7,221 nt of DNA from an uncultured Caulobacteraceae bacterium (GTDB lineage: Bacteria > Pseudomonadota > Alphaproteobacteria > Caulobacterales > Caulobacteraceae). The notes below the pieces were generated by a model. The model saw only the letters and a list, made by a program, of their open reading frames with translations. It did no database searches and was not told where the DNA came from. This document shows positions 1 through 5,977 of the stretch, one piece after another; within the stretch, counting starts at the first letter, position 1; every line of letters begins with the position of its first letter. The stretch covers positions 1 to 7,221 of the forward strand of contig CAISGS010000503.1 in assembly GCA_903884915.1 (NCBI GenBank). The letters are read 5' to 3'. The translations under genes were made by a program, and so were the position numbers.

Positions 1-399
1 CCCCTGACCGATTTTGTCTCGGTCGGCACCAATGACCTGATGCAATATCTTTTTGCTGCAGACCGGGGCAATCCTCGGGTGGCTGACCGCTATGATCCCC
101 TCTCTCCGCCCGCCCTTCGGGTGATGATGGCGATCTATGATGCGTGCCACGAGAGCGGAACGCCCGTGTCGGTCTGCGGCGAGATGGCGGGGCGGCCTTT
201 AGAGGCCTTTGCCTTGCTGGCCTTGGGTTATGATCGTCTGTCCATGCCGCCGTCGGGCATTGGTCCGGTCAAGCGGATGGTCTTGTCCTGCGACCGTGAG
301 GCGGCGCGGCGCGGTGTGCTCAACCTTCTGAAGGGGTCCGCGGGCTCGGTCCGAAATGAAATCGAGACCCTAGCCCGGAAGCTATCAGTATCTATTTAA
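1..399 (+). CDS. ptsP: Phosphoenolpyruvate-protein phosphotransferase PtsP (EI-Ntr), C-terminal part only
   Basis: The gene is cut by the left edge and reads in frame from base 1 for 132 residues to a TAA. It belongs to the enzyme I family, which takes phosphate from phosphoenolpyruvate and passes it to an HPr-like carrier in the cytoplasm. What is visible is the end of the PEP-binding TIM barrel. It contains SVGTNDL near residues 7-13, matching the Asn-Asp pair of the enzyme I active site, then YDPLSPP, and VCGEMAG, which holds the catalytic cysteine (Cys502 in E. coli enzyme I). The C-terminus ends normally with no sign of truncation. The nitrogen-PTS form (PtsP, with an N-terminal GAF domain) is inferred from the usual alphaproteobacterial ptsP-prfA-prmC neighbourhood, because the GAF domain would lie outside the window. 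An ordinary sugar-PTS enzyme I is the alternative. A start at base 40 would be an internal methionine, not a real start. Confidence 0.9.
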   Translation, partial: PLTDFVSVGTNDLMQYLFAADRGNPRVADRYDPLSPPALRVMMAIYDACHESGTPVSVCGEMAGRPLEAFALLALGYDRLSMPPSGIGPVKRMVLSCDREAARRGVLNLLKGSAGSVRNEIETLARKLSVSI

Positions 400-438
400 G
401 TCATTGTTTTGTAATATTTAGCATGATAATAACGTCAC

Positions 439-459
439 AGATTTGATCTAATCAAATCT
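439..459. promoter_or_regulatory. Perfect 8-bp inverted repeat in the ptsP-rodZ gap
   Basis: The arms AGATTTGA (439-446) and TCAAATCT (452-459) are exact reverse complements around a 5-nt centre, TCTAA. The 122-bp gap is clearly more AT-rich than the flanking genes. The bases after the right arm are TTGATG, not a T-run, so it is a poor intrinsic terminator. An operator-like site ahead of rodZ is equally possible. A GATAAT box (425-430) with a weak TTGTTT (404-409) 15 nt upstream could be a poor promoter just before the repeat, so a protein bound at the repeat would sit at the start of transcription. The symmetry is seen directly. The role is inference. Confidence 0.4.
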
Positions 460-521
460 TGATGAGGGTGAGGGTGCTTTAAGCCTGATCTTGCCCCATC
501 AATTCGGGGCATTGGCGGATA

Positions 522-1622
522 ATGGCATTGGATACTGGCCCGTCTTCATCGCGGTTCGGCAACCAGGCGGGTGGTGAGCCCGCTTCGGTGCCTAGCGATG
601 ATGCTACCCATGATCCCGCCCCTTCGCCCCTCCGTACCAGTTTCACAATGGCGGACTTTGACCTCGCTCCCACCCTTGGTGATGGCTTGCGCGCGGCGCG
701 TGAATTTCAAGGGCTGACGGCGGTCCAGGTTGCGGAGATGACGCGGGTGCGCCGGGTCTATCTGGTCTCGATTGAAGGCATGCGGTTTGACGAGCTTCCG
801 TCCCGTCCCTTCGCCTTGGGCTATGTGCGCGCCTATGCGCAGGCCTTGGGTTTGGATGAGTTGCAAGTGATCGAGCGGTTCCGCCGCGAAGTGCCAGACG
901 AGACCGGTCCTCTTCGCGCGCCGTCAGGACTGCAACCTCAGTCCGATCCTCGCGTTCGGCTGATCGCTATTGTTTCGGTTGTGGTATTTGGTGCTGTCTT
1001 GATTTGGAACATCGCCCAGCACGCCTTGACGGAGCCTCCAGTGCCTGCGCCGACCGTGCCCGATCTGGCCATGGCGGCTTCGGGTCTGCCGGTCAGTGAT
1101 CAACATCTTCTGGGGCAATCGTCGGTCAGCCTCGGCGAGCCCCTTCCAGCCCCTGCAGAATCCACCCTTCCAACGGCCTATGTCACCCCGGGCTTGGCGG
1201 CAGCCACGGCGGCAGGAGGATCGGTCGACGGGGCCCAAGCCAATGCCAAGGCGCTGGCTGCCGCGCAAAAGGCAGGCGGCGTGACGCCCTTGGCGCCAGA
1301 GGCCACCGTTCCCGTGCGCGCAGCCTTCAACGCCCACGGCGCAGTCTATGGCGCGGCGCCGCAGCAGTCGGTGGTGACGATCCAAGCCCGCAAGAGCTCG
1401 TCGATCATTATCAAGGGCGCTGACGGCTCGGTCTATTTCGCCCGTCAGTTGGCCGTTGGCGAAGCCTACCGGGCTCCGATGGTTGCGGGTCTAACCTTAG
1501 ATGTGTCTGATCCCGTCGCCTTCGATGTCTATGTGAACGGCGAGTTCACGGGCAAACTCCCAGCTGCCGTGACGCCCCTGTCGCAGCTGGGCAATGTGGC
1601 AGCGGCCTCTTTGGGCAATTAA
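522..1622 (+). CDS. rodZ: RodZ-like helix-turn-helix membrane protein (DUF4115)
   Basis: This 366-residue protein has the RodZ architecture. A variable N-terminal tail (about 1-48) is followed by a Cro/CI-type helix-turn-helix domain (about 51-122, starting TLGDGLRAARE, with SRPFALGYVRAYA near its end). One membrane-spanning segment follows (about 146-166, RLIAIVSVVVFGAVLIW), then a long Ala/Pro-rich linker (about 170-280), then a C-terminal DUF4115 beta domain (about 282-345) with GADGSVYFARQL and DVYVNGEFTG. In RodZ the HTH domain binds MreB in the cytoplasm and the C-terminal part lies in the periplasm, tying the cytoskeleton to wall synthesis. The next gene is ispG, and rodZ next to ispG is a known arrangement (E. 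coli yfgA-ispG). The ATG at 522 has only a weak GGCGGA upstream. ATG 648 (residue 43), just before the HTH domain, is an alternative start without a visible ribosome binding site. Confidence 0.82.
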   Translation: MALDTGPSSSRFGNQAGGEPASVPSDDATHDPAPSPLRTSFTMADFDLAPTLGDGLRAAREFQGLTAVQVAEMTRVRRVYLVSIEGMRFDELPSRPFALGYVRAYAQALGLDELQVIERFRREVPDETGPLRAPSGLQPQSDPRVRLIAIVSVVVFGAVLIWNIAQHALTEPPVPAPTVPDLAMAASGLPVSDQHLLGQSSVSLGEPLPAPAESTLPTAYVTPGLAAATAAGGSVDGAQANAKALAAAQKAGGVTPLAPEATVPVRAAFNAHGAVYGAAPQQSVVTIQARKSSSIIIKGADGSVYFARQLAVGEAYRAPMVAGLTLDVSDPVAFDVYVNGEFTGKLPAAVTPLSQLGNVAAASLGN

Positions 1623-1637
1623 GGCCAGGTTGCTGAC

Positions 1638-1682
1638 GATAGGCTTGGGTTTTGCCGTCAGACGGCTTAGTTATAGCCTATC
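1638..1682. promoter_or_regulatory. Nested inverted repeat ending at the ispG start codon
   Basis: The outer arms GATAGGCT (1638-1645) and AGCCTATC (1675-1682) are perfectly complementary, and the right arm ends one base before the ispG ATG. Inside lies a second symmetric element, GCCGTC-A-GACGGC (1654-1666). The outer and inner stems are separated by 8 nt on each side. CTGACG (1633-1638) can also pair with CGTCAG (1656-1661) in an interleaved, pseudoknot-like order. There is no Shine-Dalgarno sequence between this element and the ATG, and no T-run to make it a terminator. It could be an operator, a translational control hairpin, or overlap an ispG promoter that makes a leaderless mRNA. The pairing is seen directly. 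The function is not known. Confidence 0.5.
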
Positions 1683-2831
1683 ATGAGCGCACACGATCAC
1701 AGCGATAAGGGCCCGGATGCTGCTGGGCTGGCCCATGTCCGCCCCTGGCGGATGATTCAGCGCCGTCCGACGCGCAAGATCCGCGTAGGTTCGGTTGAGG
1801 TCGGGGGCGATGCGCCGATCTCTGTCCAGTCCATGACCAACACCCTGACCTCGGACGCGGGCGCGACCATCGATCAGATCCGTCAGTTGGAAGAGGCCGG
1901 AGCGGACATTGTCCGAGTCTCGTGCCCCGATGTTGAGTCCACGGCGGCCTTCAAGACCATCGTCAAGGCGGCCAAGGTGCCCTTGGTGGCCGATATCCAC
2001 TTCCACTATAAACGCGGCATCGAGGCGGCCCAGGCGGGCGCGGCCTGCCTCAGGATCAATCCGGGCAATATTGGCTCTGCCGACCGGGTGCGCGATGTCG
2101 TCCAAGCGGCCAAAGACCATGGCTGCTCGATCCGTATTGGCGTCAATGCAGGATCTCTGGAGCGCGAGCTACTGGAACGCTATGGCGAGCCTTGCCCCGA
2201 GGCAATGGTCGAAAGCGCCCTCAACCATGCCCGCATCCTGCAGGACCATGACTTCCACGAGTTCAAGATCAGCGTCAAAGCCTCTGACGCCTTTTTGACC
2301 GTTGCGGCCTATCAGATGTTGTCGGAGGCCATCGACTGTCCGCTCCATCTGGGTGTGACCGAGGCCGGTGCCCTGCGGACCGGTACGGTCAAGTCCTCCA
2401 TCGGGATGGGCTCGCTGCTCTGGGCCGGAATTGGCGACACGATCCGTGTGTCACTGGCCGCTGATCCGGTTGAGGAGGTCAAGGTCGGGTTTGATATTCT
2501 TAAGTCGCTGGGCCTGCGCCATCGCGGCGTTAATATCATTGCCTGCCCCTCCTGCGCGCGGCAGGGGTTCAATGTCATCAAGACGGTCGAGGCCCTTGAA
2601 GAGCGCCTTGCCCATATCGCCACCCCCATGAGCCTGTCGATCATTGGCTGTGTCGTCAACGGCCCCGGCGAGGCCCTCTATACCGACATCGGCTTTACCG
2701 GCGGCGGCAAGGGTGCGGGCATGGTCTATACGGCCGGAAAGCCGGACCACAAGATGGACAATGACCATATGATCGACCACATCGTCGAGCTGGTCGAGGC
2801 CCGCGCGGCGGTCTTGAAGGCGCAAGTCTAG
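1683..2831 (+). CDS. ispG: 4-hydroxy-3-methylbut-2-enyl diphosphate synthase IspG (GcpE)
   Basis: IspG catalyses the penultimate step of the MEP isoprenoid pathway. It reduces 2-C-methyl-D-erythritol 2,4-cyclodiphosphate to HMBPP using a [4Fe-4S] cluster in the cytoplasm. The 382 residues cover the N-terminal TIM barrel ([14 protein letters not shown] at about 41-54, [10 protein letters not shown] at 103-112, RINPGNIG at 124-131) and the C-terminal cluster domain. The cluster ligands are visible as C288 and C291 (ACPSCAR), C323 and E330 ([10 protein letters not shown]). Their spacing of 3, 32 and 7 is the same as C270, C273, C305 and E312 of the E. coli enzyme. Length and motifs are complete, so it should be active. 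The bacterial, flavodoxin- or ferredoxin-dependent type is the expected one. No ribosome binding site precedes the ATG, which directly abuts an inverted repeat. ATG 1752 (residue 24) is an alternative but would remove the HVRPWR segment. Confidence 0.96.
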   Translation: MSAHDHSDKGPDAAGLAHVRPWRMIQRRPTRKIRVGSVEVGGDAPISVQSMTNTLTSDAGATIDQIRQLEEAGADIVRVSCPDVESTAAFKTIVKAAKVPLVADIHFHYKRGIEAAQAGAACLRINPGNIGSADRVRDVVQAAKDHGCSIRIGVNAGSLERELLERYGEPCPEAMVESALNHARILQDHDFHEFKISVKASDAFLTVAAYQMLSEAIDCPLHLGVTEAGALRTGTVKSSIGMGSLLWAGIGDTIRVSLAADPVEEVKVGFDILKSLGLRHRGVNIIACPSCARQGFNVIKTVEALEERLAHIATPMSLSIIGCVVNGPGEALYTDIGFTGGGKGAGMVYTAGKPDHKMDNDHMIDHIVELVEARAAVLKAQV

Positions 2832-2850
2832 CCTCACCCTAGCCCCGCCC

Positions 2851-2880
2851 TTGGCCAAATCGCGCCGATTAGGCTAAAGC
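2851..2880 (+). promoter_or_regulatory. Possible housekeeping-sigma promoter before prfA
   Basis: TTGGCC (2851-2856) and GCTAAAGC (2873-2880) resemble the TTGACG and GCTANAWC boxes described for the Caulobacter housekeeping sigma factor. The second box matches 7 of 8 positions. The gap between them (16 nt from a 6-base first box) is slightly longer than the usual consensus. Transcription would begin near 2887, giving prfA a leader of about 33 nt that includes a small hairpin, CCGCC-GTCT-GGCGG (2888-2901). If real, it would let prfA and the genes after it be expressed separately from ispG. Confidence 0.35.
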
Positions 2881-2908
2881 AATCCCCCCGCCGTCTGGCG
2901 GTGCAGTT

Positions 2909-2913
2909 GGAGA
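2909..2913 (+). promoter_or_regulatory. Ribosome binding site supporting the GTG start of prfA
   Basis: GGAGA lies 6 nt before the GTG at 2920. It is the clearest Shine-Dalgarno sequence in the window and decides this non-ATG start. No ATG nearby gives a full RF1 N-terminus. Confidence 0.7.
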
Positions 2914-2919
2914 CCGTGC

Positions 2920-3996
2920 GTGCATCTTCCTCAGGCCAAGCTAGAGGCTGTTCTGGACCGCTATCGTGAGATCGAAGCTCGGATGGGCGCGGCGGCGGAT
3001 GGGGCCGAGATCGTGCGCCTGTCCAAGGAGCATGCCGAACTGCGTCCCGTGGCAGAGGCAGTGGAAACGCTCGCCCGCGCCCGCGCCGAAGCCCCCGATC
3101 TGGAAGAGATGATCGGCAGCGGCGATCCCGACATGGCCAGCATGGCCCGGGAAGAGCTTCAGGTGCTCAGTGAACGCCTGCCGGTCCTAGAGCGCGAAGT
3201 GGCCCTACTGCTGGCCCCCAAGGACAAGGACGAGAACGCCTCGGCCATTCTCGAAGTGCGGGCCGGAACTGGCGGCGACGAGGCAGCCCTGTTCGCTGGT
3301 GACCTCTTTCGCATGTATCAGCGCTATGCCCAGCTTCAGGGCTGGCGGGTTGAGGTGGAGTCTATCTCCGAAGGCGATGCCGGCGGCTTTAAGGAAATTA
3401 TCGCCTCGATCACGGGCGACGGCGTGTTCGGGCGCTTGAAGTTTGAGAGCGGCGTGCACCGGGTCCAGCGGGTGCCAGAAACCGAGGCGGGCGGGCGTAT
3501 CCACACCTCTGCGGCCACGGTCGCGGTCCTGCCCGAGGTCGAGGATGTCGAGATCGAGATCAACGAATCTGACATTCGCATCGACACCTATCGCTCCAGC
3601 GGCGCGGGCGGTCAGCACGTCAACAAGACCGACTCGGCGGTGCGTATCACCCACCTGCCCACAGGCGTTGTGGTGACCAGCTCTGAAAAGTCCCAGCACC
3701 AGAACCGCGCGCGGGCCATGAAGGTCTTGCAGGCCCGGCTCTATGACATGCAGCGCTCAGCCCTCGACAATGCGCGCGCCGATAGCCGCAAGAGCCAGGT
3801 CGGTAGCGGTGATCGGTCTGAGCGCATCCGGACCTATAATTTCCCGCAAGGCCGGGTGACCGATCACCGGATCAACCTGACCCTCTATAGTCTGCCCAAG
3901 CTGCTGGAGGGCGATGGATTGGACGAGATGATCAAGGCCCTGATCGCCGAAGATCAGGCCGAGCGGCTGGCCTCGCTCGAAGACGAGTACGGCTGA
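2920..3996 (+). CDS. prfA: Peptide chain release factor 1 (RF1)
   Basis: RF1 recognises UAA and UAG in the ribosomal A site and triggers release of the finished protein. The 358-residue length is typical of the family. Visible parts are the N-terminal helical domain (1 to about 100), the [16 protein letters not shown] segment (114-129), the codon-recognition tripeptide P-E-T at 186-188 within [12 protein letters not shown] (the PxT type of RF1, not the SPF of RF2), and [15 protein letters not shown] with the catalytic GGQ at 230-232. Q232 is the residue methylated by PrmC, encoded two genes downstream. The [13 protein letters not shown] segment (255-267) is also typical of class I release factors. 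The start is a GTG with a good ribosome binding site. The following MOSC gene begins only 4 nt after the stop, so the two are probably co-transcribed and may be translationally coupled. Confidence 0.97.
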   Translation: MHLPQAKLEAVLDRYREIEARMGAAADGAEIVRLSKEHAELRPVAEAVETLARARAEAPDLEEMIGSGDPDMASMAREELQVLSERLPVLEREVALLLAPKDKDENASAILEVRAGTGGDEAALFAGDLFRMYQRYAQLQGWRVEVESISEGDAGGFKEIIASITGDGVFGRLKFESGVHRVQRVPETEAGGRIHTSAATVAVLPEVEDVEIEINESDIRIDTYRSSGAGGQHVNKTDSAVRITHLPTGVVVTSSEKSQHQNRARAMKVLQARLYDMQRSALDNARADSRKSQVGSGDRSERIRTYNFPQGRVTDHRINLTLYSLPKLLEGDGLDEMIKALIAEDQAERLASLEDEYG

Positions 3997-4000
3997 ACCG

Positions 4001-4774
4001 ATGGGCGGGATCGTCACGGGCCTCTATCGCCACCCCATCAAGGGCTTTACGCCAGAGCGTCTGGACCAGGTGAACCTGACGGCCGGGGCCTATTTTCCCT
4101 GTGACCGGTTGTTTGCCATTGAGGATGGTCCCAGCGGCTTTGATCCTGCCTCCCCCGCCTACATCTCCAAGACCCGGTTCACGGTTCTGGCCAAGATTGC
4201 CGAGGTGGCGCGAGCCCGCACTTCCTATGATGAGGCCAGCGGCCAATTGACCGTTGAAGCCGATGGGATGGAGCCCTTGTTGGCCGATCTGGCCACGGAT
4301 GCAGGGTCTAGCGCCCTGTGCGACTGGCTGACCCGGCTTCTCGGTGATCAGGCTTCTGGGCCTTTGCGGCTGCTCAAGGGGCCTCAGAGCCACCGGTTCA
4401 TGGATGATCCGACCGGCTATGTCTCGGTGATCAATCTGGCCAGTGTACGAGACCTTGAGGCACGAATGGGCGTGCCAATCGATCCCTTGCGCTTTCGAGC
4501 CAATCTCTATGTCGAGGGCTGGCCCGCCTGGGCGGAAATGGATCAGGTCGGCCAGACTGTGACCATGGGTGAGGCTGAGGCCAAGATCACCAAGCCGATT
4601 GTCCGTTGCGCGGCGACCCATGTTGATCCGGTGACCGGCGAACGGGACCTTGATCTGGTCTCGGCCCTGTTCGAGGCCTACGGCCACCGCTTTTGCGGCG
4701 TCTATCTATCTGTTACCTTAGGTGGAATGATCCGGCTGGGAGATGGTGTCCTGTTGGACCGATCTCGTCTCTGA
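4001..4774 (+). CDS. MOSC-domain protein (YcbX/mARC-like, two-domain)
   Basis: The 257-residue protein starts with an MOSC N-terminal beta-barrel signature, GGIVTGLYRHPIKGF (2-16), then GAYFPCDRLFAIED (29-42). The MOSC domain proper lies at about 125-253 and includes RFRANLYVEG (164-173), KPIVRCAATHVDPVTGERD (198-216, with C203) and GVYLSVTLGGMIRLGDGVLL (233-252). In relatives such as YcbX and mARC the conserved cysteine in this position coordinates molybdenum cofactor, and these proteins reduce N-hydroxylated compounds. Other MOSC proteins are thought to carry sulfur. The motif supports cofactor binding, but the substrate cannot be read from the sequence. There is no C-terminal 2Fe-2S ferredoxin domain like that of YcbX, so electrons would have to come from a separate partner. 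It lies 4 nt after prfA with no strong ribosome binding site, which suggests coupling to prfA. Its place between prfA and prmC is unusual. Confidence 0.88.
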   Translation: MGGIVTGLYRHPIKGFTPERLDQVNLTAGAYFPCDRLFAIEDGPSGFDPASPAYISKTRFTVLAKIAEVARARTSYDEASGQLTVEADGMEPLLADLATDAGSSALCDWLTRLLGDQASGPLRLLKGPQSHRFMDDPTGYVSVINLASVRDLEARMGVPIDPLRFRANLYVEGWPAWAEMDQVGQTVTMGEAEAKITKPIVRCAATHVDPVTGERDLDLVSALFEAYGHRFCGVYLSVTLGGMIRLGDGVLLDRSRL

Positions 4775-4801
4775 ACGCCTAACAGTGAGTGCCCATTGCC
4801 C

Positions 4802-5701
4802 ATGACTGGTTTTGATACATCGGAAGGTTTGACCTTGGTTCAAGCTTGGACGGCCGCACGCCATCGACTGGCTGCTGCTGCGATTGAAAGCCCGGTCATT
4901 GATGCGCGCCTGCTGCTTGAGGTCGCCGCCAGTGCTACCCGGACCGACATTGTCACCGACCCCTATCGGCCTCTGACCCCGGAACAGATCCGAACCTACG
5001 ATAGCTACCTTGCGCGCCGTGAGGCCCGTGAACCGGTCAGTCACATCATCGGCCGTAAGGGCTTTTGGACCCTCGAGCTTAAGGTCACGCCTGACGTTCT
5101 GACCCCGCGTCCCGACACGGAGGTCATTGTTGATCTGGTGGTCAAGAGCTCACCCATGGATAAGAAGGTTCGCATCCTTGATTTGGGCGTGGGTTCGGGG
5201 GCCATTATCCTGGCTATCCTCAACGAACTGCCCTTGGCAGAGGGTATCGGCATCGATATTTCGCGTCCGGCCCTTGAGGTGGCGCGCGAGAATGCGGCGC
5301 GCGTCATGCTGGAGCATCGGGTGACCTTTTCCCATGCCAACTGGACCGAGGGCCAACAGGATGAGGCCTACGACATTGTGGTGTCGAACCCGCCCTACAT
5401 CGCCACAGATGTCATAGCGACCTTGGAACCCGAGGTACGGGACCACGAGCCGATGCTGGCCCTCGACGGCGGTGCAGACGGGCTCAATGCCTACCGATTG
5501 CTCGCCGGCGAGATCATGCGGGTCTTGAAGCCCGACGGCTGGTTCGCCATCGAAATTGGCTATGATCAGTCCAAATCGGTTGAAGCCCTGATGCGCGAGG
5601 CTGGGGCGCAGCGGGTCCGTACCGTCCGTGACCTCTCCAATCGCGACCGTGTTGTTACGGGCGTGAAAAATATCCTTGGAAAAGCCGCCACTATTGGCTA
5701 G
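4802..5701 (+). CDS. prmC: Release factor glutamine N5-methyltransferase PrmC (HemK)
   Basis: PrmC transfers a methyl group from S-adenosylmethionine to the glutamine of the GGQ motif in release factors, which raises termination efficiency. Its substrate RF1 is encoded just upstream. Counting from ATG 4802 (299 residues), the N-terminal helical substrate-binding domain spans about 1-90. LTPRPDTEVIVD (100-111) and the SAM-binding motif DLGVGSGAIILAIL (127-140) follow, then the acidic GIDIS (149-153), SNPPYIA (195-201), with the NPPY that positions the glutamine, and DHEPMLALDGGADGLNAY (214-231). All expected motifs are present. Motif I reads DLGVGSG where DLGTGSG is more usual. The start is uncertain: an in-frame TTG at 4796 adds two residues and lies 6 nt from a weak GTGAG, while the ATG lies 12 nt away. 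The gap after the MOSC gene is 27 nt. The old name HemK comes from a mistaken link to haem synthesis. Confidence 0.95.
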   Translation: MTGFDTSEGLTLVQAWTAARHRLAAAAIESPVIDARLLLEVAASATRTDIVTDPYRPLTPEQIRTYDSYLARREAREPVSHIIGRKGFWTLELKVTPDVLTPRPDTEVIVDLVVKSSPMDKKVRILDLGVGSGAIILAILNELPLAEGIGIDISRPALEVARENAARVMLEHRVTFSHANWTEGQQDEAYDIVVSNPPYIATDVIATLEPEVRDHEPMLALDGGADGLNAYRLLAGEIMRVLKPDGWFAIEIGYDQSKSVEALMREAGAQRVRTVRDLSNRDRVVTGVKNILGKAATIG

Positions 5702-5977
5702 AGCATTACTGTCTCCACCCAATAAGTCGGCGTTTAGGAGAAAGCGGTTGTTCTAACCCAATCGCCTCTGACCTCCGACAGACTCGGTCATCGCCAATGT
5801 TACCCTCGCTCATCGCGAAGGCCGTTGTCGACGGATAGGGGACAAGGAACCACCCACGTTTTCAAACAGGACATTCGGGGTTAGCCCCAGTCCCGACAGA
5901 GGCTTCAGCCCAAGGTCCCCTTATAACGTCCCTCTTGGCCGTTCAGGCGTCCCGGCGAACCAGGTCACCGACAAGAT
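5702..5977 (+). promoter_or_regulatory. Gene-free 276-bp stretch, possible structured leader of the DUF4167 gene
   Basis: No convincing gene or T-run terminator is visible here. Several short hairpins can form: GGTT/AACC (5746-5758), CCGA/TCGG (5775-5787), CCGT/ACGG with an extra G-T pair (5822-5834) and GGGG-TTAG-CCCC (5877-5888). A longer-range pair AGGGGAC (5837-5843) with GTCCCCT (5915-5921) would enclose the last hairpin. TATAAC (5922-5927) looks like a -10 box, but I find no matching -35. An 8-base word CCGACAGA occurs twice (5775-5782 and 5893-5900). The region must hold the start signals of the next gene. Whether the hairpins form a real RNA element is not known, because short stems are common by chance in GC-rich DNA. 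Confidence 0.35.

Noticed and set aside
924..1385. Minus-strand open frame of 153 codons opposite rodZ
   Set aside because: It lies entirely within the rodZ coding frame, whose domains are recognisable, and its product is Arg/Gly-rich with no family resemblance.
2888..2901. CCGCC-GTCT-GGCGG hairpin as an ispG terminator
   Set aside because: The stem is only 5 bp and is followed by TGCAGTTGG, not a T-run. It is more likely part of the prfA leader.
3932..4687. Minus-strand open frame of 251 codons opposite the MOSC gene
   Set aside because: The plus frame has clear MOSC motifs including the conserved cysteine. The minus frame is a typical GC-rich shadow with no recognisable motif.
5797..5838. 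Thirteen-codon ORF (MLPSLIAKAVVDG) as a leader peptide before the DUF4167 gene
   Set aside because: It has no ribosome binding site, no run of a regulatory amino acid and no attenuator-like hairpin with a T-run after it.
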